Below, in pieces: positions 34,265 through 42,039 of a stretch of 64,000 bases of DNA. Under the pieces are notes generated by a model. That model ran no database searches and was not told the origin of the DNA. It saw nothing but the letters and a program-made list of their open reading frames with translations. The stretch is from the NCBI RefSeq assembly GCF_021166585.1, contig NZ_JAJOZE010000011.1, positions 51,644-115,643 of the forward strand, given 5' to 3'. The stretch's first letter is position 1; each line of letters starts with the position of its first letter. The position numbers were made by a program, and so were the translations under genes. The stretch comes from Metabacillus kandeliae (GTDB taxonomy: Bacteria > Bacillota > Bacilli > Bacillales > Bacillaceae).

Positions 34265-35110
34265 TTATGCTATTTTCAGCTTTTTTCCTGTAAAAAAAGC
34301 TTTCCATGCATTTGCCGCAAGCAGTCCTATTAATAAATAAGACAAACCGCCAAAAAGGAAATATACAGCACAGCTTACAAGAGCGGCAATGATCCCGAAC
34401 CACACCTGATCCTTGTATTTTGCCGGCGATGTCGGCGGGTCGGTTACCATGAAAAAGGCCAGAAACAAAGCAGAGTTAATGAAAGGATTGCGCAGGGCAT
34501 CTGATACAGCACCAGTCCCCATGAAAGCCATGATGAGCATGATAAGGCAATACGTTCCCATAAAAGAGAGCACCTGCGGGAATTTATTGACCTTGCTTGT
34601 GACCAAAAAGCCTGCAATCAAAAGAATTGCCGCAAACCATACGGGAAGAAGCGAAAGGCTTCCCCACCAGCTTTGACCGCTTGAAAACAGAAGCAGAACC
34701 GCAAGCAGTCCGAAGGCAGCCGGATTGAACAGCGGCTTTTTCCTTACTCTAAACAGGTGCTTGGACAGGATCGCTGCAGCAGATGCCGCTGCAGGAACGT
34801 ATGCCGGTTCAGCCGGATTAAGAACGAGGGCGATGATCAGGCCTGTTAAGATCGCGCCATCTGGCAGCCGAAGTTTTTTCTTTAATCTGAAGGACAAAAT
34901 ACTGTCCAGCACCGCAGCCGTTAAAACGGCAATCCCGGTGCTTTTAATACCTTCCATTCCTCCTGCATGCAGGCTTCCGGCTGCTCCTAAAATAAAGAGA
35001 ATAGCCAGCACATACCCTTTTGGGGTTCTAAAGAACTTCTGGAGGGGGTGCGGTGCGGCCCGGTCCTCGATTCTTTCATATCGGCCTGCTCTTGTTTGAT
35101 GTGTATTCAT
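34265..35110 (-). CDS. RnfD/NqrB-family membrane flavoprotein
   Basis: This 281-residue protein has about nine hydrophobic segments of the NQR2/RnfD fold: DGAILTGLIIALVLNP, KPLFNPAAFGLLAVL, FFMVTDPPTSP. No [ST]GAT tetrapeptide, the covalent flavin site of RnfD/NqrB, is present anywhere, so any flavin would be non-covalent. It overlaps apbE by 4 bp and is last in the operon FMN-binding protein-ApbE-RnfD. The likely role is passing electrons through the membrane to the surface flavoprotein. Confidence 0.8.
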   Translation of the reverse strand: MNTHQTRAGRYERIEDRAAPHPLQKFFRTPKGYVLAILFILGAAGSLHAGGMEGIKSTGIAVLTAAVLDSILSFRLKKKLRLPDGAILTGLIIALVLNPAEPAYVPAAASAAAILSKHLFRVRKKPLFNPAAFGLLAVLLLFSSGQSWWGSLSLLPVWFAAILLIAGFLVTSKVNKFPQVLSFMGTYCLIMLIMAFMGTGAVSDALRNPFINSALFLAFFMVTDPPTSPAKYKDQVWFGIIAALVSCAVYFLFGGLSYLLIGLLAANAWKAFFTGKKLKIA

Positions 35111-36036
35111 CCTAATACTTCCTCCATTCCTTTTGAAAACGCAGTGTGAAAAGAAGGCTCGATGAGCATCCCCTGCAGGCCTGCTCTTTCCAGCAAAGCT
35201 TTTCCATTGTCAGGGCCGAGGATAAATGCTGCAGCTGAAAAAGCGTCAGCCATCATGGCAAACGGCGCGAGGACCGTGCAGCTGACGAGACTGCCAGCGG
35301 ATTTTTTCAGTGATGGGTGCATTAAGTGATGCTCAGCAGCATTCACAGGACTTCTGCGTGCATAGCTGCCTGAAGTGCAAATGGCCTTATTCGAAAGCTC
35401 AATCGTGCCGGCAAGCTTATCCTTTTCAGCAGGATCCTGAATGCCGACCTTCCACTTTTCACCATGTTCATTTAAACCCCCGGCGTAAATATCGCCGCCC
35501 GCATTTATTAAAAATCCTTCAAATTTGTTCAGCTCCATCGCTGCAAGGTCAATCGCAAGCCCTTTTGCTACAGCGCCCAAATCAAGAATCAATGGTTTTT
35601 TCAGCAGAATCGTCCGCGCCGCTTCATCCAGTTCAATATCTGTATAAGCACCATCCTTTTCGGCCAAATCACTATGCTGCCTTTTTCTCGTTAAGTAGTG
35701 CCGGTTAAATCCATAGTCTTCCATCAGCCCGCCGATAGCAGGATCAAAAGCGCCGTTTGTTTCTTTTGCTACGGCAAGAGCGAACCTGACTGCCTCAAAC
35801 AGTGTGTCGCTTGCCGGCTGAGGGGTGCCTGCTTTTTTGATCAGCTGCATCACTTCGCTGTCAGAGGAAAAGCGGCTGCAAACCTGCTCAACATGCCTAA
35901 AGGCGAGAAAAGCCCGCTGTACAGCTTGAGAGGCACTTCTTATATTGGAATCCCGCAAGACTACTTGAATGGTGACGGTCGTATCCATATAGATCGAGGC
36001 TTTTGTAAAGACTTCCTGTTTGTTGACTGCCTGCAT
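35107..36036 (-). CDS. apbE: FAD:protein FMN transferase (ApbE)
   Basis: This 309-residue ApbE-family protein has FSSDSEVMQL, FDPAIGGL, the DLGAVAKGLAIDLA motif, INAGGDIYAGG and MMADAFSAAAFILG with metal-binding aspartate. ApbE covalently attaches FMN to threonine in [ST]GAT motifs; its substrate here is very likely the FMN-binding protein 17 bp upstream. No clear signal peptide is seen. Confidence 0.9.
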   Translation of the reverse strand: MQAVNKQEVFTKASIYMDTTVTIQVVLRDSNIRSASQAVQRAFLAFRHVEQVCSRFSSDSEVMQLIKKAGTPQPASDTLFEAVRFALAVAKETNGAFDPAIGGLMEDYGFNRHYLTRKRQHSDLAEKDGAYTDIELDEAARTILLKKPLILDLGAVAKGLAIDLAAMELNKFEGFLINAGGDIYAGGLNEHGEKWKVGIQDPAEKDKLAGTIELSNKAICTSGSYARRSPVNAAEHHLMHPSLKKSAGSLVSCTVLAPFAMMADAFSAAAFILGPDNGKALLERAGLQGMLIEPSFHTAFSKGMEEVLG

Positions 36037-36053
36037 TTTTAGAAAACCTCCTT

Positions 36054-36704
36054 TTACGCCTGCTCTGCCTGTGCCAGAGCTTCGTCAACTGCTGCTTCAA
36101 AGGCTTCAGCGCTCAGAGTGGCACCGCTGACAGCACTGACATGCGAGCTTTGGTTTTGAACAACTTCCTCCGGAAAGCTCTGAATGTATGAGTCTGAGTA
36201 ATGAGTATCACAATTTGTAATGTCTACCTTGCTGATTTTTCCGCCTTTAATCTTCACGGACACTTCAACGCTGCCAATATGATTGGAACCCTGACCTGAG
36301 TAGGTTCCGTCTTTGTAGCTTGCCTGGGTACTACTCTGATTGGAGCTGCTTGAGGAGCTTGAATCCTGTCCAGAGCTGTTATCAGCTGTGCCGCCGTGAA
36401 AGGTGTAGCTGTCAGAGCCTGAGTCATCATTGGATTCATCTGAGTCCTGCTGCCAATCCCTGTTCTCATCTCCGTCATTATCAAAATCATCATTGCCGTG
36501 ATGATGATGGCCGCGATCGAATGAAGGGTTTTCCACAACAGGTGCAGGTGCCTGAGTTTCTGCAGCAGGCTGCCCTGAAGCCTCCTTCTGCTCCGGCTGT
36601 TTGCCCTCAGCCTGAAGCGGCTGGGTTAGCGTATATCCGCTTATATAAATTGCTCCTACTGCTGCTGAGCACAATGCAATCATTTTGTTTCCCATCTTTG
36701 CCAT
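36054..36704 (-). CDS. Secreted FMN-binding (flavinylated) protein
   Basis: ATG 36704 is chosen for GGAGG 8 bases upstream. The ~216-residue protein has a hydrophobic N-terminal segment (residues ~6-24), a ~100-residue low-complexity linker rich in Gln/Ala then His, Asp and Ser (including HHHHGNDDFDND and a run of serines), and a C-terminal FMN-bind domain with DGTYSGQG and the flavinylation motif VSGATLS near residue 195. It is exported and probably reaches through the wall on the linker. It is first in the operon with apbE and the RnfD-like gene. Confidence 0.87.
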   Translation of the reverse strand: MAKMGNKMIALCSAAVGAIYISGYTLTQPLQAEGKQPEQKEASGQPAAETQAPAPVVENPSFDRGHHHHGNDDFDNDGDENRDWQQDSDESNDDSGSDSYTFHGGTADNSSGQDSSSSSSSNQSSTQASYKDGTYSGQGSNHIGSVEVSVKIKGGKISKVDITNCDTHYSDSYIQSFPEEVVQNQSSHVSAVSGATLSAEAFEAAVDEALAQAEQA

Positions 36705-36790
36705 GAACGGTTCCTCCAATTTCTTAGGATAACCCTACTGTATAGGAGGATTTTTAAAAAACTTTTAAAAACAGGCTTCGTTAAATTTGG

Positions 36791-36924
36791 CTGTTGATTT
36801 CCGTTTCAGGCGTCCGCTTTCCGCGGGGCGGGCGGTGAGCTTCCTCGGCGCCTTAGCGCCTGCTAAGATCTCACCTGTCCCGCTGCTCCCGCAGGAGTCT
36901 CCCGCCTGGAACGTAGATCAACAG
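36791..36924 (-). repeat. 130-bp palindrome-ended element, copy D
   Basis: This copy is bounded by CTGTTGAT and ATCAACAG. The extended form runs from GTTAAA (36780) to TTTAAC (ending 36953). The core has a divergent loop (GCGCCTTAGCGCCTGC). Confidence 0.8.
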
Positions 36925-36994
36925 GAGCGTGAAAATCATTATTCTTCTTTAACGGAGGCAAAATAAAAAACTGCCGTCAATAATGAGGCAGCCT

Positions 36995-38044
36995 TTAAAA
37001 AGAACCCATATAATCCTGATCAATCTTCCGTTTCAGCTTCCAGGCAAATGATCCTTTGAGCCCAATCGATCCGCGCATAAGAAAACCTTCTCTGTCGCCT
37101 ATGGACAGAATCGACAGATATCTTTTTTGAGGTGAGAAGGGCTTCAGTGTTCGTCCATCTGCATATCTTCTGAAGTTTTCCCAGAGAATTTCGCCTTGCC
37201 TGATCGCATACAGGCCGTTTTTAGGAAGAGAGGGATACTCCGTGAGGGTCACACAGTCTCCTGCGCCAAAAACCCCTTGCCGTTGAACAGATTCCAGAAA
37301 AGAATCCACCAGCAGAAACCCGTTTCTGTCAGTCATTAGAAAGGATTTCGCCAATACCGGATGCGCGCTGGGACCGCCAAGGAAGAGCAGGCTGGAAAAG
37401 GGAATCTCCTTCCCTGAGGAAGTAATGAGAGAATGCGGCTGAATTTGTTCTGCTTTTTCGGAAAGAAGCCTGATACCTTTCCTGCGGGAAATGCTTTTCA
37501 ATTTGCCGTTGAATTTTTCCGATATGTATGGTTCGGGGCCTACAAGGACGACAGGCGTTTTTCTGCTGTTTTTTTTCCGCCACGCCTGTACGGAAAGAGC
37601 GAGCTCTAGGCCTGCTGCGCCGCTTCCAGCAATAACAGGCGCCTCGCTTTCTCTAAAATCCATGATTGAATCAGTGAAATGAAAATTAGGCTTAATCGGC
37701 AAAGCTTCTTTTTCCTGCTCGCTTGACCCAATATCAAAAGAAAGCAAATCATAGGAGAGCACAGACCCGTCACGGCAGAAAACCTGCTTTTTCACAGAAT
37801 CTGCAGAAAACACCTCTGTTTGAAGAAAGGTTATTCCCGCCCGCTCCGCTGTTTTTTTCAGATCCACACGGATCTCTTCATCAGAGTAAATGCCTTCTGC
37901 AAAGCCTGAATACATCCCGGAATAGTATTGATGCCGGGAAGGGGAAATAAGCGTGATCTGCAATTTTGGAAGGGAAGGCAGCTGCTTCAGAGAGAGCCCG
38001 AATAAATGAGCATGTCCGCCTCCCGCTAGAATAAGATGCTGCAT
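36995..38044 (-). CDS. NDH-2-like FAD-dependent oxidoreductase
   Basis: This 349-residue two-dinucleotide-binding-domain flavoprotein has FAD motif LILAGGGHAHL at the N-terminus, a second motif VIAGSGAAGLELAL near residue 135 and FGAGDCVTL near 265. The GGGHAH start and overall length resemble the FAD-dependent oxidoreductase found fused or next to SelD in other bacteria; no selD is here. The substrate is unknown. It lies 24 bp after the YqcI/YcgG gene, probably in the same transcript. Confidence 0.8.
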   Translation of the reverse strand: MQHLILAGGGHAHLFGLSLKQLPSLPKLQITLISPSRHQYYSGMYSGFAEGIYSDEEIRVDLKKTAERAGITFLQTEVFSADSVKKQVFCRDGSVLSYDLLSFDIGSSEQEKEALPIKPNFHFTDSIMDFRESEAPVIAGSGAAGLELALSVQAWRKKNSRKTPVVLVGPEPYISEKFNGKLKSISRRKGIRLLSEKAEQIQPHSLITSSGKEIPFSSLLFLGGPSAHPVLAKSFLMTDRNGFLLVDSFLESVQRQGVFGAGDCVTLTEYPSLPKNGLYAIRQGEILWENFRRYADGRTLKPFSPQKRYLSILSIGDREGFLMRGSIGLKGSFAWKLKRKIDQDYMGSF

Positions 38045-38068
38045 ATGAAACTCCTTTTAAGAGAACGT

Positions 38069-38806
38069 CTATTTTTTTAATCGATGAAGGCGGTGAAAAG
38101 GACAAGCAGCTGAAGCAGATTGGTCGTCGTTTAAAAAATACTGCTTCCATTCAAAATTATCATCATTTCCGTATTGGTTCAAATCTGGGTGAGCAGGGAC
38201 AGCATCATAGTTTTCGAGCCTGTTCCGAATGTTCTCCTTTACCCGGCTGGCAAAAGCCGGCTTGGCGTTAAAGACATCCAGCACCCATCTTGGGGTAATG
38301 GCGAGCATCAAATAAGGGAAGCTTCTGCTTTTTCTGCTGGTGTGGGCCGGCGTTCCGCAATAAACAAAATACTGTTCCCCGCAAAAGCAATATTCCCATG
38401 CGCTGTCCATAGGGTTCTCTGGAATATGTCCAGGCCACTCCATTTCATCATACTTTCCTGTCTCTGAAAGAATGAACCAGAAAAGCTCTTCATATTCTTT
38501 TACGGAATATGAACCCTGCACCTCTGCCGGGGTTTGAAAAAAGAAAATGAGGGACGTATAGCTGCCGAAATCCTTCGCTTTTTCTCCAAAAGCTTTTAGT
38601 GCCTTTGCAAGGGACTGGCTGCCTTCCTCTCGCCGTGGATCACCGCCGAATGCATACCGGAGCTGGCCGGATTTGAACCCTTTTACCGCAGGAATGCAGG
38701 GGAACGGATCTGCAGTGCTGGACAATTTTTCAGCAAACAGCCTGTAGGCATCCTGTTTCCAGCCAGCAGCTTCTTTGAGCAGCTGCTGATCATATAATTG
38801 AGACAT
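38069..38806 (-). CDS. YqcI/YcgG family protein
   Basis: This 245-residue cytosolic protein has the family hallmarks DPFPCIPA near residue 33, LRYAFGGD and SRSFPYLMLAITPRWVLDVF, plus a C-terminal Cys-Pro-Phe-His (AACPFHRLHR). The family is uncharacterised in Bacillus; the conserved cysteines and C-terminal histidines suggest a metal or haem site. It is first of a two-gene unit with the flavoprotein. Confidence 0.78.
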   Translation of the reverse strand: MSQLYDQQLLKEAAGWKQDAYRLFAEKLSSTADPFPCIPAVKGFKSGQLRYAFGGDPRREEGSQSLAKALKAFGEKAKDFGSYTSLIFFFQTPAEVQGSYSVKEYEELFWFILSETGKYDEMEWPGHIPENPMDSAWEYCFCGEQYFVYCGTPAHTSRKSRSFPYLMLAITPRWVLDVFNAKPAFASRVKENIRNRLENYDAVPAHPDLNQYGNDDNFEWKQYFLNDDQSASAACPFHRLHRLKK

Positions 38807-38980
38807 CAGGGCATCCCTCCTCTATAATCAGCATATAAAGAGAAGGAAAATAGGTGACTGTCCCTTGTTTGGATTAAAATCCCAGTTATATTTCAATTGT
38901 TAAAATATGTGTTTTACTTGCAGAGATTCTTGTTTATTGGGCAAAGTTCTGTAAAGATAGATTTCAGTGAGAAATAATCA

Positions 38981-39010
38981 CTGACTGCAGGTAGAAAATA
39001 CTGGTATAAT
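38981..39010 (+). promoter_or_regulatory. Probable sigma-A promoter of signal peptidase gene
   Basis: -10 TATAAT (39005-39010) has a -35-like CTGACT 18 bp upstream (38981-38986), 38 bp before the start codon. Confidence 0.5.
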
Positions 39011-39047
39011 GTAGAATAGAACAAAATTCAATAGGTGGGATAATGGA

Positions 39048-39599
39048 ATGGCGAAGAAAAAAAGCGAAGCAGGTTCATGGATTAAATCCATTTTGCTTGC
39101 ACTGGTTATTGTGTTTATAATCAGGCAATTTTTATTTGTACCGACAGTTGTGGAAGGTGTTTCCATGATGCCGACGCTTCAGGATGGCAACCGTGTAATC
39201 GTCAGCAAAATCGGTGATCTGCACAGGTTTGACGAAATTGTCTTCCACGCGCCAGATGCTCCGAAAGATTATGTTAAAAGAATCATCGGTTTGCCCGGGG
39301 ACTCTATCGAAATGAAAAATGACAAGCTTTATATCAACGGGAAAGCAGTACAGGAGCCTTATTTGGATGACAGCCGCAAACAGCTTCAGCCCGGAGAGCT
39401 CTTGACAGAAGACTTCACACTTGATGAGCTGACAAACAAGAAAGTGGTGCCAGAAGGCTACCTTTTCGTAATGGGTGACAACCGCCCGAACAGCCACGAC
39501 AGCCGTGCAATCGGCTTTATCAAAAAAGACTCAGTAGTAGGAAAAGTCCAAGCCCGCATTTGGCCGCTGAATGAACTTGGCTCAACAAAGGGCTTCTAA
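39048..39599 (+). CDS. Type I signal peptidase
   Basis: This 183-residue protein has one N-terminal membrane helix (~12-30), catalytic S39 (GVSMMPTL) and general base K77 (YVKRIIGLPGD), plus the GDNRPNSHDSR box. This is the Bacillus SipS/SipT type that removes signal peptides on the outer face of the membrane. It is monocistronic with a terminator. Confidence 0.93.
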   Translation: MAKKKSEAGSWIKSILLALVIVFIIRQFLFVPTVVEGVSMMPTLQDGNRVIVSKIGDLHRFDEIVFHAPDAPKDYVKRIIGLPGDSIEMKNDKLYINGKAVQEPYLDDSRKQLQPGELLTEDFTLDELTNKKVVPEGYLFVMGDNRPNSHDSRAIGFIKKDSVVGKVQARIWPLNELGSTKGF

Positions 39600-39610
39600 T
39601 AGGAAAAAGT

Positions 39611-39640
39611 GAGCAGCTGCCTTGAGGCGGCTGCTTTTAT
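39611..39640 (+). terminator. Terminator after signal peptidase
   Basis: GAGCAGCTGCC (39611-39621) / GGCGGCTGCTT (39626-39636) is followed by TTATTATT. Confidence 0.82.
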
Positions 39641-39659
39641 TATTTCGTGAGGTTTGGTC

Positions 39660-39845
39660 CCGCATATAAAGCTCAGATTCCGCATGCTATAAGAGAATTC
39701 CACATGTAAACCTTGTAACCTGCACGTTTGAAAGGGAACCTGCAGATAAAAATCTGAAACCCGCAAATAAAATTCCAAAACCTGCAAATAAAATCTCAAA
39801 AGCCGCATATAAAAGTCTCAAACCCGCACGTATTTCGCCTCAGAA
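39660..39845. repeat. 20/21-bp array with CYGCATATAAA core
   Basis: Nine units start (pyrimidine before GCA) at 39661, 39681, 39701, 39721, 39741, 39762, 39783, 39804 and 39825, four steps of 20 then four of 21 bp. Consensus is near CCYGCAAATAAAATCTCAAA. The minus-strand frame across it (39596-39808) only repeats FYLQV-like heptads. The rest of the gap up to 40128 holds a hairpin (CGGCC...GGCCG near 39979-40006) and no gene. Confidence 0.85.
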
Positions 39846-40043
39846 GCCTGATTTTTTGCTCAAAAATGCGTTGTAAGAGTAAAACGCTTAAAAAATGAAC
39901 GAAATCTTATAAAACTTTGTTGAAAAGGCGCAAAACAAGAGGATAATTCATAATTTTGAACTCTGCTAGATTCACCAAGCGGCCCTTTATTTTCACGAAA
40001 GGCCGGTTACAAAGAGCAGCCTGTATGTAGGCGAGTCTATGAA

Positions 40044-40075
40044 CAAAAAAAGCACCTGCACAATTGTGCAGATGC
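40044..40075 (-). terminator. Terminator of the secreted-peptide gene (minus strand)
   Basis: A near-perfect 24-base palindrome centred on CAATTG (40052-40075) is followed, on the minus strand, by seven T residues. Confidence 0.82.
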
Positions 40076-40128
40076 AATGCGATAGGGGAATACGTTACCA
40101 TCATTGCCTGATCCCAGCAAATTCATAC

Positions 40129-40455
40129 CTATCCGCAGTAATATTTTTTCCAAATTTCATAGGAGTCATCGCAATCCTTCCAGTGGTGGCTTTTGCACCA
40201 GGCAGACCACCAGGAAGTCCAGTCAAAGAAGTTCCACCAGTTTTTTAAGTCTTTTTCGTTTTTAGGCGGAGGGGTTTTTGTTTTTACATCAATTTTTAGC
40301 CACTTGAACAGCTCATCTAAAAAGGAGAATGTCAAAACAGGACCGCTTTTCGCCTGGTAGCTGGTAACAGAGGCTGCTTGGGCATGTGCCGGAGAAGCAG
40401 AAAGAATGATGCCTATTGCAAGTGCCATAGAAAGAATAATGGCTCCCTTTTTCAT
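40129..40455 (-). CDS. Small secreted Trp/Cys-rich protein
   Basis: This 108-residue protein has a clear Sec signal peptide (MKKGAIILS..., cleavage after AHAQA ~27). The mature ~80 residues contain nine tryptophans, clustered at 72-92, and three cysteines (C87, C95, C107). I do not recognise a family. Its own ribosome site (AGGAGG), start and terminator make it a real monocistronic gene. A bacteriocin-like, surface-binding or haem-binding role is possible, none shown. Confidence 0.75.
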   Translation of the reverse strand: MKKGAIILSMALAIGIILSASPAHAQAASVTSYQAKSGPVLTFSFLDELFKWLKIDVKTKTPPPKNEKDLKNWWNFFDWTSWWSAWCKSHHWKDCDDSYEIWKKYYCG

Positions 40456-40654
40456 TTTTTCACCTCCTATTTACTTTATATAGAACATAAACGTTCACTA
40501 TTAAGAATTTTAAACCAGAGTTTGCGAAGTGTAAATATTTTCCTCTTATTTTGTCTGGCAATTAATCGGCTGTCCGGGCCCCTGCCTGTTCACGCTGCTG
40601 CTTGCCTGCATAAGATAAAAGGCATGGCAAATCTGGTGAGAACGGAGGTGCAGC

Positions 40655-40780
40655 ATGGCATTCGGATTTTTCGGAATCGGCAGACCGGGTATCGGCCCTG
40701 GTTTTCGTTTAAGAAGGAGAGGACTGCGCAGACCAATTGCAGGTCCAGGATTTCGCAGAGGCTATTTCCGCCCCTATTAA
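40655..40780 (+). CDS. 41-residue Arg/Gly/Pro-rich basic peptide
   Basis: A short frame begins ATG at 40655 with GGAGGTG 5 bases upstream and ends TAA at 40780, followed 5 bp later by a terminator hairpin. The peptide alternates aromatic/glycine segments (MAFGFFGIGRPG) with arginine clusters (RLRRRGLRR, GFRRGY), 11 Arg in 41 and no acidic residue. The internal GIGPGFR / IAGPGFR repeat is notable. A small nucleic-acid-binding or spore-type protein is possible; no family recognised. Confidence 0.55.
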   Translation: MAFGFFGIGRPGIGPGFRLRRRGLRRPIAGPGFRRGYFRPY

Positions 40781-40784
40781 ATAA

Positions 40785-40815
40785 AAAAGCGCAGCCGTCA
40801 GGCATGCGCTTTTCT
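40785..40815 (+). terminator. Terminator after 41-residue peptide gene
   Basis: AAAAGCGC (40785-40792) / GCGCTTTT (40806-40813) has a 13-base loop. Confidence 0.6.
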
Positions 40816-40936
40816 TATGTTTAAAAAACTCTTTTTTGTGATACTAAGTAAATAGGCTTCTTTTCTTACTTTTCACTTATGCCGAATGGACGAATCTAAG
40901 GACTGACAAAATCAACTTCATGCGGGGTGCGCAATT

Positions 40937-41542
40937 ATGCTGGGTATTTTAAAACGGAGCTTCTCAAAGCCGAAGGGGTTTTTCGGCAGTGTTGCCGGAC
41001 ATATCATGGCGCTTGAGAACAGAACGATTAATAAATGGACGATCAGCAGGCTGAAGATAAAGCCTGGCGATTGTGTGCTGGAGGTCGGTTTTGGGCCTGG
41101 GTATGGAATGGAGCACATTTTGAAAAATTATCCCGCAGTGAAGCTGGATGGTTTAGATGCATCAGAGACCATGAAGGAGCAGGCAGAGAAGCGTCTGCAA
41201 AAGTACGTGGAAGAGGGTACAGTGAAATTCATGGTTTGTGATGTGGAAAGAGCAGAGCTTGAACACAGCCATTATCATAAGATTTTATCAGTAAACAACT
41301 ATACGATTTGGAAAAATCCCCAAAATGGTCTCAAGCGTCTTTGCGAAGCGCTGAAGCCCGGCGGCCGAATGGCCATTACAATGCAGCCGCGGGAAGAAGG
41401 AGCAAGCCCTGAAAGGACAAGAGAATTCGGCAGATTAATTGAAGGGGACATGAGAACATGCGGATTTCAAAATATTACGGTGAAATATAAGAAAGTCCAC
41501 CCCGAACTGACAGTTTGCGTTACAGCCGATAAACCTAAGTAA
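40937..41542 (+). CDS. Class I SAM-dependent methyltransferase
   Basis: This 201-residue Rossmann methyltransferase has motif I VLEVGFGPGYG near residue 51, motif II acidic LDGLDAS near 78 and the post-motif LKPGGRMAIT near 145. It belongs to the methyltransf_11/25-like group; the acceptor is unknown. The start has only a weak upstream site (GCGGGG). It is monocistronic with a terminator overlapping the stop. Confidence 0.83.
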   Translation: MLGILKRSFSKPKGFFGSVAGHIMALENRTINKWTISRLKIKPGDCVLEVGFGPGYGMEHILKNYPAVKLDGLDASETMKEQAEKRLQKYVEEGTVKFMVCDVERAELEHSHYHKILSVNNYTIWKNPQNGLKRLCEALKPGGRMAITMQPREEGASPERTREFGRLIEGDMRTCGFQNITVKYKKVHPELTVCVTADKPK

Positions 41543-41566
41543 ACAGCCTGAGCAGGGCTGTTTTTT
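41542..41566 (+). terminator. Terminator after methyltransferase
   Basis: AACAGCC (41542-41548) / GGCTGTT (41556-41562) is followed by TTTT. Confidence 0.82.
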
Positions 41567-41583
41567 AGTTGTGTTTTCCCCAG

Positions 41584-41745
41584 GGCTAAACGAGCGGCCT
41601 CCGCTTTTCTAAATTGTCCAGCTCCAGCCGCTAGCCCCTCGAGGTCATAAGCCGCTCATCCAGGGAAAGGTAAGACCACCTTTCCCCGGCTGAGCGTCTT
41701 ATGCTTGTCGGGGCTGAACGAGCGGCTTGCGCTTTTCTGGAGCAT
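41584..41745. repeat. Second palindromic intergenic element with direct-repeat edges
   Basis: About 160 bp. The edges are direct repeats of GGCTRAACGAGCGGC..GCTTTTCT (about 41584-41610 and 41712-41737). The centre is an imperfect palindrome CATAAGCCGCTCA...GGGAAAGGT / ACCTTTCC...TGAGCGTCTTATG (41646-41704). It is unrelated in sequence to the 130-bp elements. Confidence 0.65.
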
Positions 41746-41820
41746 TGGCACCTAATGAAAAGGTTTGTATTCAGCAGGCGATGGGAAAAGTTCCATAAAT
41801 AGGAATTGGAGGGGAAAGCC

Positions 41821-42021
41821 ATGAACACGTTTAACGAGTCTGCGATTGCATCCTATATTACCTCTATGGCGGAAAAGAACTGCAAACAGCTTGATGATCA
41901 ATCACTTTCTGATCTAGATAAGGGAAAGCTCCTTGGGAAGATGGAGGCATATAATGACTTTCTTGACCGGTTCGGATTTGAGAGGGTGGAATGCAGCAAT
42001 ATTCCGCTTGATCAAAAGTAA
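41821..42021 (+). CDS. 66-residue protein of unknown function
   Basis: ATG 41821 follows GGAGGGG by ~6 bases. The small, soluble, mostly helical protein (SYITSMAEKNCKQL, DLDKGKLLGKMEAYNDF) has no recognised family. It is first of a three-gene operon (18 bp before the monooxygenase). Confidence 0.65.
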   Translation: MNTFNESAIASYITSMAEKNCKQLDDQSLSDLDKGKLLGKMEAYNDFLDRFGFERVECSNIPLDQK

Positions 42022-42039
42022 GGATAAGGCGGTGAAAGC

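Noticed and set aside
39596..39808. A 70-codon minus-strand frame reading as FYLQV-like heptads
   Set aside because: It is the translation of the 21-bp DNA repeat (seven codons); there is no ribosome site and it overlaps the signal peptidase terminator.
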